From positions 1 through 13,912 of the forward strand of contig SKXU01000078.1 in assembly GCA_007128245.1 (NCBI GenBank): a stretch of DNA of 13,912 nt, written 5' to 3'. Shown piece after piece: positions 1-6,478 of this stretch (position 1 is its first letter; each line of letters begins with the position of its first letter). Origin of the DNA: Candidatus Woesearchaeota archaeon. GTDB lineage: Archaea > Nanobdellota > Nanobdellia > Woesearchaeales > SKIA01. The notes below the pieces were generated by a model, which did not search any database, had not been told where the DNA came from, and saw only the letters and a program-made list of their open reading frames with translations. The position numbers were made by a program, and so were the translations under genes.

Positions 1-3000
1 CACGCGTCACCTGAGCGCCAAGACGAGTGCGTGCGGAAGCCTCAGATAAACGCACTAGTCCCTCGAGTTGACGCGCAGAAATAGGAATTGCAGAAATACC
101 CTCTCCCTCACGAGAAACACTGTTTCTCATCTGCACATAAAAATTTTCGATCTCTTTAACCGCATCCTCGGTCAGTTCAGGATAGATACGGCTGCGAGAA
201 TAGGAAATATACTTTTTGAGGAGATCAGTCTCTATCGGAACGTCTCGGATGTCACCTGTACGATGAATGTTGAGTACAAAGTTAGCAAGCTTACGATCCT
301 TTTCCTCAGAGGGCAAGTCGCGCACAGGAAAAATAAGGTCAAAACGATTAATGAGTGTTGAAGGAAGATCAATTTGCTTTGCAAGCATCTCATACGGGTC
401 AAAACGTCCAAGCTTAGGGTTTGCTGCTGCAAGAACGATGGTCTCACACCGCAGAGTCGCCTGAATGTTTGCTTTACTAATCGTTACTTGTTGTTGCTCA
501 AGAGCCTCGTGAAACGCAGAACGATCCTCATGAGACATTTTATCAAGCTCGTCAATGAATATCTGTCCCTTATTGGCAAGAACGAGCGCACCAGCTTCAA
601 GGGCCCATCCACGCATAAACTCATCTTTTACCACGCTGGCGGTGTTGTGCACTAAGATGCCATCAACAACAAAGTTGTGTGCGTCAGATACCGTAAGATC
701 ATAGACGAAGTCATATTCTGATGGTATACACGTATTTTCTATGACTTCTTCCCACAACACATCACTGTGTGCAAGTTTCACAAAGAATTCTTTTTGTGGA
801 AAAGAACCTGTGTTTGCAAGTAGTCGCTGCAGTCCTGCGCGAGCAATGCTTGGGTGCCAACCCGCTTTCTTTAATGAAATGCCTGCTTTTTGCAGCAGAG
901 GTTTTAGTCTGTGTCCTACATGAGGAAGACGCTCACGTCGTGCGTACGCATTCTTTGCTATTAGTGAATTGATGGTAGCACGTTTTTTTGGATGACGCAA
1001 TGCGATGTGCTCAGCGAACAACGCGATGTCTTGAGTGCTTGTGATTTCTAATACGAAACGAGTGTACTTTCCCGTAATTCTTTCTTTTGTAGGAGGTCTT
1101 GATCGGATTCTGCTATGAATGCCAAAGCGTAATAATACTAGTTGCACCTGTCGGATAAGGTCTTCTGAAACGCTTGAGAGGCCTATTTGTGAGCTGCCCT
1201 TTCCAGAACGAAGATGCACCCATCCGTCAGTATCAAACAATCCTGCAAGCACGTGTGAGAGAAGAGAATTATCCAGGTGTAGTACGTGCTCTGAGAACTG
1301 AATACGATGACTTTTTGGTGAACACGCCATTCCCAACGAAAGAAGTGTTTCGCCAAGAATCACGCTACTTGTGCGCGCAGCTTGTGGCCGAGCCGAGGTT
1401 GCTGGCCGCACATCACATGAAAGACCCCACTCGTCCGAAAGAACTTGTGTATAGGTGTTGATGAGTGTGGGTTCTGATGAGGACAGGCGAACACTAAAGC
1501 TATTCAATGTTTTCTGTAAATCTCCGTCACCAAGTAACATCCCTAATACGTAACACATGTCCTTTGAGAGTACCACAGGGATGTTGTGCTGTTTTCCATT
1601 GTACAGACTGACTCTTTGTACGTGCTTGTGCCAGCTGATGCCTGCCTCTTCGCATACCTTTTTGAAGGCAGCTAACGTAATTGTTCCTCGTCGATCAGGG
1701 TGCACCCAATGATGATATAAGTGATTCTCATTAATACCTAAGACCCGTGCAGCCTCTCGTAGCGTACCATATTTTTTTGTTAACTTTTTACACGCTTGCT
1801 GCACTATTGTTTCCACTCCATGCACAACAGGATTTGCAGAGAAAAGATCAGCGATCTTTAAAGAGGTGTTCTCTCCTCCAATGAGCTTTCTTGGAGTAGC
1901 AATCCAATCCCCTTTGCGCACATCACCACTTTTTATCCATTGAGGATCTCCATCCCGAAGAACAAAAAGCTGCGTGTTTTTTGTTATCTCAATAGACTTA
2001 CCTGATGAGGAAGTGATTTTATGCATGTACTCAGGAGCCGCGAGACGCCAGAGTGCTGCGGGGTGTTGACCTTGCACTGAAAGATTCTCTTGCATACTTT
2101 GAACTTTGATATCTGATATGTGCTCGCGTTTCCACACACCCGGACGAAACTCTTCTTGAGTGGTGGGCATGCGTGTCTCCACGACGCGCTCAATGGTGTC
2201 AAGACCTCCAGGGTTGGTACACAACACACTTTTGGGACCTACGCACAGCCCTGCTCCGCTCGCTCCTTTTCCTGACACGAAACGGCTTTTAGGAGCAACT
2301 TGTTGTCCACGCTTTAAGAGTTGCGAGTTATGCACTACGCATCCTTGAGCAACAAAGTTATGCACGTTAGCAACCTCAAAATCATATACCCACTCAGTAC
2401 CATGATGCTCAGTTATTGAGATGATGGGATCCCAAAACACGTCAGCATGCGCTATCTGATGAAGTATTTCAGAGAGCGGGTGCGCACTCTTGCTGTATGC
2501 TTGAGAAATAGTTTGTGCATGGTGGCGAGAAGGATTTCTGTCTCCGCGCTCATAGTGTTGATACGTACTCCTCGCAATATCGAACGAGCTTTGCGTCAGT
2601 CCATGCGCCTGTCGAAGCGTTCTGAGCAGAGAAGACAATCCAGGTATGACATCAACATTCGTGTTAGTCGTGGTCTTTGGAAGAGCAAGTCCTTTGTCTG
2701 TTTTGAGAGGTACCTGACGCAAAAATGTTTCAGCATCCGCTCCTGAAACATACACACTATAGTACGTGCGCAAAATCTTTGCTTTGGTGTTGCTCGCGAA
2801 TTTTTTTCTTTTTTGCAGGCGAGCAACGATGCCTAATCGGAGAAGAGCAATTTTGAGCTCTTGAGCAAGTAACTGACTCTTTGTTGTAAGCTCAATAGTT
2901 CTTTTTGTTTTGTTACAGTGACCGTCAGTGTCATACAACCCTGCAAGAAATGCGCATAGCACTGCTTTTTTTGATTGAAGGATCTTTCTTGGAATATGCT

Positions 3001-4684
3001 TTTTCTCAGATGTGAAACACAGCTCAGGAGTGTTTTGCTTGAGCCACTCGTACAATCCTAAGCTATACATTTCTTTTCGAAGCGCAGGAGTGGCGTGTTT
3101 TGTGTACGTATGGACTTTGGCTCCAAAAAAGCGCCTTGACAGTCGCTCAAATTGCTCGAGCAAAACGGGTTCTTCGTTTGTTATTCCTATACTCGCGCTT
3201 GTCTGTGTTTTTCGTACACACCCATCACCTACAAGCAATCCACACCAGTACGCAAACTCTTCATCAACCACTTTTGGCACTGTTAGTGCGTTTCTGCGTT
3301 TCTTGTTGTTCATCAAGGAGAGCGTTTGCACACGCCCTTGTGTTCGAAGGACCCTTGGAGCAGCAATAACGTCTCCCACTCTGAGCTGCTCTGCCGGAAC
3401 ACTTGTGATGAATCCGTTCCACGTAGTAAATAACGGGTGCTCTTTCGTGACGAAAAGCTCAGCACCACTAGCGGTTTTTACATGTAGCAGCTTATCGACC
3501 TTTCTTTTCCACAGACGAGAGACTTCTTGATTACTGATACTGCCTTGTTCATTAAGTACGGTGAGGGGGATAGGGGTTTCTGATTGATAACTCGTAGATC
3601 CCTCTGATGTGAGCGTGGCAGTTGAAAACACTTCTTCGATAGGTTGTATGGATCCATCTCCTAAAGCAATAAGAGAATCTCCTCGCAAGCACTTCCCGCT
3701 TCCCGGATCTCCTACTAACAAGATGTGCATGTCTCCTCGGGTCTTGATGCCGTCTGTACGCGTTTTCTTTACTCCGCCAAGCATCTGCAAAATCATTGCT
3801 TCCTTGATTCGCTCATGACCATAAATGCTTGGCGCAAGACTTTTGAGGAGTTTTTCATATACCTGAGGGTCTTTTGCGAGCGTGAAAATTTCTTCTTCTT
3901 CCTCAGGAGTGATCTTTATTTGACTGTAATCTTCTTGTACGGCCTCAATATGGTTGGTGTCAAGCATGAGATCAAAACGTGTTGATTGCCCTCCTGTCGC
4001 GAGGGTGATAGGCACTTCCTTAAGATACCCTGTCACGCGCACCTTACTTCCTGGGTTTGTTCGACTCTCAGTAATAGGGGCAACAAGGTCTTTTTTGAGA
4101 AAAATGTTGAGTCGTTTCGGTTGCTCTCCTCCTTCAAGCTCGTCAGGAGCTTCTTCGAGAACAATTTTTTGTGCGTCAACCAATTCTTTTGAGAGCATAC
4201 GAAAGCGTCCTTTACGGCCGCACCCACAACGGTCTGGCTCGCGAAACTTTACGTCAGTTTGGAGTACGAGTAAGCTGTTGCCGCAGCTTGGACACTCAAA
4301 GCGAGCAGATGTTACTTGCGGCCTGACATCAGTTTTTTGTCTGACAATGCCCGTGAGTTGCACGAGCTTTCCCAGGTGGTGTGCTCGCAAGTTACGTACA
4401 GGGATGTGTTGTGATTCAGGAAGATTGCGAAAGCGAACAGTAAAATCTTTTACTCCCTCAAGGCGATCGACTGCCGCTTCACATGCACGGAGCATGTTCT
4501 CAGGGTCTTCTAGTAAGAGCGTTGCGATCTCTGGGTCAAAGCGCGCGAGGTCATCAAAGTCTACCGTGAGTTTGTGCGTTCCTTTACGAATACGCTCTAA
4601 TAGCTCGGCATGAAATTGTCCTTCAAGAAAACTCTGAATTTTCTGGACTTGCTCATCCACTGAGAGGTCTGTGACGGCTTTCAT
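1..4684 (-). CDS. mcm: Replicative DNA helicase MCM, precursor with two inteins (3' end beyond window)
   Basis: This is the archaeal MCM, the hexameric 3'-5' helicase at the replication fork. The frame is open from the ATG at 4684 to the left edge (1561 codons) and contains two in-frame inteins. The exteins seen here total 572 residues against a usual 650-700, so only the C-terminal tail is missing. Extein landmarks are an N-terminal domain with a zinc motif (C131, C134, C153, C155; Cx2C-x18-CxC), Walker A GDPGSGK|S, the SGKGASGAGL|T segment, Walker B (IFIDELDKM), sensor 1 (AAANPKLGRFD), the arginine-finger segment (LINRFDLIF), and the sensor 2 region (SARQLEGLVRLSEA). The start is chosen because a TATA-like box lies 21 nt upstream, fitting a leaderless mRNA; there is no convincing Shine-Dalgarno. 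It lies 72 bp downstream of tbp on the same strand. Without splicing the P-loop is broken, so active helicase requires removal of intein 1. Confidence 0.96.
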   Translation of the reverse strand, partial: MKAVTDLSVDEQVQKIQSFLEGQFHAELLERIRKGTHKLTVDFDDLARFDPEIATLLLEDPENMLRACEAAVDRLEGVKDFTVRFRNLPESQHIPVRNLRAHHLGKLVQLTGIVRQKTDVRPQVTSARFECPSCGNSLLVLQTDVKFREPDRCGCGRKGRFRMLSKELVDAQKIVLEEAPDELEGGEQPKRLNIFLKKDLVAPITESRTNPGSKVRVTGYLKEVPITLATGGQSTRFDLMLDTNHIEAVQEDYSQIKITPEEEEEIFTLAKDPQVYEKLLKSLAPSIYGHERIKEAMILQMLGGVKKTRTDGIKTRGDMHILLVGDPGSGKCLRGDSLIALGDGSIQPIEEVFSTATLTSEGSTSYQSETPIPLTVLNEQGSISNQEVSRLWKRKVDKLLHVKTASGAELFVTKEHPLFTTWNGFITSVPAEQLRVGDVIAAPRVLRTQGRVQTLSLMNNKKRRNALTVPKVVDEEFAYWCGLLVGDGCVRKTQTSASIGITNEEPVLLEQFERLSRRFFGAKVHTYTKHATPALRKEMYSLGLYEWLKQNTPELCFTSEKKHIPRKILQSKKAVLCAFLAGLYDTDGHCNKTKRTIELTTKSQLLAQELKIALLRLGIVARLQKRKKFASNTKAKILRTYYSVYVSGADAETFLRQVPLKTDKGLALPKTTTNTNVDVIPGLSSLLRTLRQAHGLTQSSFDIARSTYQHYERGDRNPSRHHAQTISQAYSKSAHPLSEILHQIAHADVFWDPIISITEHHGTEWVYDFEVANVHNFVAQGCVVHNSQLLKRGQQVAPKSRFVSGKGASGAGLCVGPKSVLCTNPGGLDTIERVVETRMPTTQEEFRPGVWKREHISDIKVQSMQENLSVQGQHPAALWRLAAPEYMHKITSSSGKSIEITKNTQLFVLRDGDPQWIKSGDVRKGDWIATPRKLIGGENTSLKIADLFSANPVVHGVETIVQQACKKLTKKYGTLREAARVLGINENHLYHHWVHPDRRGTITLAAFKKVCEEAGISWHKHVQRVSLYNGKQHNIPVVLSKDMCYVLGMLLGDGDLQKTLNSFSVRLSSSEPTLINTYTQVLSDEWGLSCDVRPATSARPQAARTSSVILGETLLSLGMACSPKSHRIQFSEHVLHLDNSLLSHVLAGLFDTDGWVHLRSGKGSSQIGLSSVSEDLIRQVQLVLLRFGIHSRIRSRPPTKERITGKYTRFVLEITSTQDIALFAEHIALRHPKKRATINSLIAKNAYARRERLPHVGHRLKPLLQKAGISLKKAGWHPSIARAGLQRLLANTGSFPQKEFFVKLAHSDVLWEEVIENTCIPSEYDFVYDLTVSDAHNFVVDGILVHNTASVVKDEFMRGWALEAGALVLANKGQIFIDELDKMSHEDRSAFHEALEQQQVTISKANIQATLRCETIVLAAANPKLGRFDPYEMLAKQIDLPSTLINRFDLIFPVRDLPSEEKDRKLANFVLNIHRTGDIRDVPIETDLLKKYISYSRSRIYPELTEDAVKEIENFYVQMRNSVSREGEGISAIPISARQLEGLVRLSEASARTRLGAQVTR
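644..2245 (-). mobile_element. Intein 2 of MCM, inserted in the SGKGASGAGL|T segment (534 aa, LAGLIDADG endonuclease)
   Basis: This second protein-splicing element lies 27 extein residues after the first. Removing it rejoins SGKGASGAGL to TASVVKDEF, matching the conserved archaeal MCM segment between Walker A and B. It starts with Cys1 (CVGPKSVLCTNPGG) and ends with block F (YDFVYDLTVSDAHNF) and ILVHN; the +1 residue is Thr. Block B reads ITKNTQLFV, so the TxxH histidine appears replaced by Thr91, which is unusual. The endonuclease keeps both LAGLIDADG motifs (LGMLLGDGDL near 234-243; VLAGLFDTDGW near 332-342). Two further HTH-like stretches are visible: about 155-185 (TLREAARVLGINENHLYHH) between block B and the first motif, and about 447-476 between the endonuclease and block F. 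The frame is fully open, so splicing is probably retained despite the altered block B. Confidence 0.93.
2327..3691 (-). mobile_element. Intein 1 of MCM, inserted in Walker A (455 aa, LAGLIDADG endonuclease)
   Basis: This protein-splicing element interrupts the P-loop between Lys and Ser (GDPGSGK | C...HN | SQLL). Splicing residues all look intact: Cys1 (CLRGDSLIALGDG, block A), block B TKEH (His85), block F (WVYDFEVANVHNF) and the terminal CVVHN with penultimate His and Asn455; the +1 extein residue is Ser. The central homing endonuclease has two LAGLIDADG helices (GLLVGDG about 151-157; FLAGLYDTDG about 248-257), with the presumed metal-binding Asp156 and Asp256 kept, and a block D-like KHIPRKIL. 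Between endonuclease and C-terminal splicing block, about residues 352-398, lies a segment resembling a Cro/C1 (XRE) helix-turn-helix (LRQAHGLTQ...YERGDRNPS). Nothing suggests decay. The Walker A of MCM is a recurrent intein insertion point in archaea. Confidence 0.95.
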
Positions 4685-4705
4685 ATCCTAGAGGAAAGTC
4701 TTTGG

Positions 4706-4714
4706 TATTAAAAA
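4706..4714 (-). promoter_or_regulatory. TATA-like box of mcm (leaderless promoter)
   Basis: TTTTTAATA on the minus strand ends 21 nt before the mcm ATG. Archaeal transcription starts about 22-27 nt downstream of the box, so the transcript should begin at or next to the ATG. The box lies in the 72-bp tbp-mcm gap, so mcm can be transcribed separately from tbp; read-through from tbp is also possible. Confidence 0.6.
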
Positions 4715-4745
4715 GCCGTTTGGCAAAGAATGTCCAGTGGGATAT

Positions 4746-4756
4746 TTCCTGTGGAA
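4746..4756. promoter_or_regulatory. Inverted-repeat putative operator TTCCTGTGGAA, copy 1 (upstream of mcm)
   Basis: TTCC-TGT-GGAA is an 11-bp inverted repeat with a 3-nt centre. It sits immediately after the tbp stop codon and about 32 nt upstream of the mcm TATA box. Fifteen bases around it (4744-4758) are identical to those at 5425-5439. The binding protein is unknown; the operator role is inferred from repetition, symmetry and position. Confidence 0.5.
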
Positions 4757-5305
4757 CTAACTAAATTCTTGGAGCCGATCAACAAGCATGTCCATTGCTT
4801 GATGCACTTCCTGCTCGCTTTTTGTGCCTGTGCACACTACTTTTCCGTTTGAGAACAGCAAGAAGGTGGCTTTTGCTTCCATGAGCTTGTACACAAGCCC
4901 AGGGAACTGCTCAGGCTCGTATTCCGTGTTTTCAAGGCGCATTGCGAGCACGTTCAGGTTAAGCTTCATGCCGATGCTGCCTGACGCAACGATGTTTTGC
5001 ACCTTAATGACAGGTGTAACTGTAATGGTTACATTAATTTTTGCGAGTGCCTTGATGATTTCTTGAATCGCTTGGTCTACTTGCTTCATATTCCGAGCGC
5101 CTGTGCAGACGACGTTTCCAGAGCTGAAAATGAGTGCACTCGTCTTTGGTTCTTTAATGCGGATAACGAGTCCAGGGAATTGTTCAGGATTATATTCTGT
5201 GTTTGAGAGGGTTGCCGCCATCTTCTCAAGAGGAATTGCGTGCTCAAGATTCGTACTTACAACAATATTTACAATTTCAACTTCAGTTTGTGCTTTTTGT
5301 GCCAT
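4757..5305 (-). CDS. tbp: TATA-binding protein (TBP)
   Basis: This is the general transcription factor that binds the TATA box and, with TFB, recruits archaeal RNA polymerase. The 182-aa length is typical of archaeal TBP. Two imperfect direct repeats form the saddle: about residues 8-90 (VEIVNIVVSTNL...EYNPEQFPGLVIRI...NVVCTGA) and about 101-180 (VQNIVASGSIG...EYEPEQFPGLVYKL...KVVCTGT). Both carry the family's N-x-E-x-P-E-Q-F-P-G-L-V and V-V-C-T-G signatures. Unlike most neighbours it appears to have a leader: the nearest good TATA box ends 45 nt before the ATG, and a GGGGG run (5315-5319) lies 9 nt before the start as a possible ribosome-binding site. The gene is preceded by three TTATAAAT octamers and an inverted-repeat motif, and is followed by mcm on the same strand. 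Confidence 0.97.
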   Translation of the reverse strand: MAQKAQTEVEIVNIVVSTNLEHAIPLEKMAATLSNTEYNPEQFPGLVIRIKEPKTSALIFSSGNVVCTGARNMKQVDQAIQEIIKALAKINVTITVTPVIKVQNIVASGSIGMKLNLNVLAMRLENTEYEPEQFPGLVYKLMEAKATFLLFSNGKVVCTGTKSEQEVHQAMDMLVDRLQEFS

Positions 5306-5331
5306 GTGTGCTTTCCCCCAACACCGTATTC

Positions 5332-5342
5332 TTCCTGTAGAA
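5332..5342. promoter_or_regulatory. Inverted-repeat putative operator TTCCTGTAGAA, copy 2 (tbp promoter)
   Basis: This differs at one base from the copies at 4746 and 5427. It lies between the proximal tbp TATA box (5351-5358) and the start point expected near 5328, where a bound protein would block initiation. A repressor role is therefore plausible but inferred. Confidence 0.45.
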
Positions 5343-5350
5343 ACACTCCT

Positions 5351-5392
5351 TTATAAATGTTTGTTTATAAATGGCGTGTTGGACTTATAAAT
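5351..5392 (-). promoter_or_regulatory. Three TTATAAAT (TATA-like) octamers upstream of tbp
   Basis: TTATAAAT occurs at 5351-5358, 5365-5372 and 5385-5392 on the + strand (ATTTATAA on the minus strand). The copy nearest tbp is the likely box for tbp, giving a leader of about 20-25 nt. The others could be alternative start-setting boxes, weak + strand promoters or extra TBP-binding sites. Repeated TATA elements in front of the TBP gene raise the possibility of autoregulation, which is inference. Confidence 0.5.
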
Positions 5393-5426
5393 AACCCGTG
5401 TAGAATACAAAAATCCACCCCTTCAT

Positions 5427-5437
5427 TTCCTGTGGAA
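5427..5437. promoter_or_regulatory. Inverted-repeat putative operator TTCCTGTGGAA, copy 3 (upstream of the small Cys-rich protein)
   Basis: This copy is identical to that at 4746-4756, including two flanking bases on each side. It ends 10 nt upstream of the TATA box at 5448-5454, next to where TFB contacts the BRE. A protein bound here could activate or repress the rightward gene. Confidence 0.5.
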
Positions 5438-5447
5438 CTCCATACAC

Positions 5448-5454
5448 TTTTATA
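5448..5454 (+). promoter_or_regulatory. TATA box of the small Cys-rich membrane protein (leaderless)
   Basis: TTTTATA ends 23 nt before the ATG at 5478. Transcription would start at or very near the start codon, consistent with the leaderless pattern in this window. Confidence 0.55.
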
Positions 5455-5477
5455 GGTGAAGAACACTTGCTTTTTCT

Positions 5478-5732
5478 ATGGCGCGCGCAGAAATGCAGAT
5501 TGGCTTGGTAGTCACCATCGTAATTGCACTTCTTATCATGACAATTATTTTCTTACTCATCGGACGAGGGTTCACTAATGTAGATGACCAATCGCGCGCA
5601 TGCGAAGACACGTATGGTGGGGTGTGTGATCTGAGCGAAGATCAGTGTCGAGAACAGCGAGGAGTGGTAGTTTCTGCGGGTGCGTGCGCTTCAGGCAATC
5701 CGTGCTGTCGATTAGTGATGCGCCAAACCTAA
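5478..5732 (+). CDS. Small single-pass membrane protein with a six-cysteine C-terminal domain
   Basis: I do not recognise this 84-aa protein. After a short N-terminus (MARAEMQIG) there is one hydrophobic helix at about residues 8-28, then a soluble acidic domain with six cysteines (42, 50, 57, 70, 76, 77; the last two adjacent). Positive residues before and after the helix (Arg3; Arg30) leave orientation unclear. An even number of cysteines in a small anchored domain suggests disulfides outside the cell, or metal binding. It is transcribed divergently from tbp, with its own TATA box 23 nt before the ATG and a copy of the tbp/mcm-associated inverted repeat just upstream. Its stop overlaps the sufC stop by 4 bp. 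A gene call is supported by the promoter, by coherent composition, and by the fit between neighbours. Confidence 0.8.
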   Translation: MARAEMQIGLVVTIVIALLIMTIIFLLIGRGFTNVDDQSRACEDTYGGVCDLSEDQCREQRGVVVSAGACASGNPCCRLVMRQT

Positions 5733-6478
5733 GCGCTCTCGCGCACCCAATCATACCCTTCTGCTTCGAGCTTATCAACCAGCTCAGGACCACCCTCTTG
5801 CACAACACGTCCTTGAAGAAGAATAATCACACGGTCGGGATTGATGTACTCAAGAATGCGCTTGTAGTGCGTAATAATCAGCGTAGACATTTCTTCACGC
5901 TCGCTCTTGGCGGCGTTCACACCCTCTGAGACGATACGAATCGCATCGATATCAAGACCCGAGTCGGTCTCGTCAAGAACAGCCAGGGACGGTTCGAGTA
6001 TGCTGAGCGCAAGGATTTCGCCACGCTTTTTCTCTCCACCACTCCATCCTTCGTTGACGTAGCGGTCAGCAAAGGACGTGTCCATGGAGAGCGCCTCCAT
6101 CTTTTCTTTGAGGAGTCGACGAAACTTCGGAACAGACAAAGGCTCGTGAATGCTGTTATATGCTGCGCGAAGATAATTTTGCACAGTAACGCCAGCAACC
6201 GTGCTAGGATACTGGAAACTCAGAAACAATCCGAGTTGTGCACGCTCATCGGCTTCGAGCTCTGTGAGATCTTTACCGCGAAAGACGACGCTTCCGCTTG
6301 TGATTTCATAGCGAGGATGCCCCATGAGCGCGTATGCTAACGTGCTTTTTCCAGAGCCGTTTGGTCCCATAAGGGCAACAGTTTCTCCTTTGTTAATCGT
6401 AAACGAAACTCCTTTGAGAATTTCTTTCTCAGTGTCAGCGATCTTTACGTGCAAATCCTTTACTTCTAATACAGTCAT
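5729..6478 (-). CDS. sufC: SUF iron-sulfur cluster assembly ATPase SufC
   Basis: SufC is the ABC-type ATPase of the cytosolic SUF machinery; it binds SufB/SufD and drives the conformational change needed for Fe-S cluster assembly. The 249-aa length is normal. Visible motifs are Walker A GPNGSGKST (38-46), Q-loop Gln89, the signature WSGGEKKR (145-152; families usually start this LSGGE), Walker B LAVLDE (165-170) with the SufC-typical ETDSGLDIDA following, and switch His204. The start is the ATG at 6478, which overlaps the sufU stop as ATGA and has AGGAG 7 nt upstream. An in-frame extension to 6550 would run through sufU coding sequence and is rejected. It is the last gene of the sufD-S-U-C operon and overlaps a convergent small gene by 4 bp. 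Confidence 0.96.
   Translation of the reverse strand: MTVLEVKDLHVKIADTEKEILKGVSFTINKGETVALMGPNGSGKSTLAYALMGHPRYEITSGSVVFRGKDLTELEADERAQLGLFLSFQYPSTVAGVTVQNYLRAAYNSIHEPLSVPKFRRLLKEKMEALSMDTSFADRYVNEGWSGGEKKRGEILALSILEPSLAVLDETDSGLDIDAIRIVSEGVNAAKSEREEMSTLIITHYKRILEYINPDRVIILLQGRVVQEGGPELVDKLEAEGYDWVRESA

Noticed and set aside
68..4613. Many + strand open frames of 60-219 codons opposite mcm (e.g. 3012-3530 and 3954-4613)
   Set aside because: They lie antisense to well-conserved MCM and intein coding sequence, are Ser/Arg/Cys-rich with no recognisable domains or promoters, and are shadows of the minus-strand frame.
4685..4756. A structured RNA or terminator in the tbp-mcm gap
   Set aside because: The gap is only 72 bp. 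The visible symmetry is the 11-bp TTCCTGTGGAA with a 4-bp stem, too short for a convincing hairpin terminator and repeated at other promoters, so an operator reading fits better.
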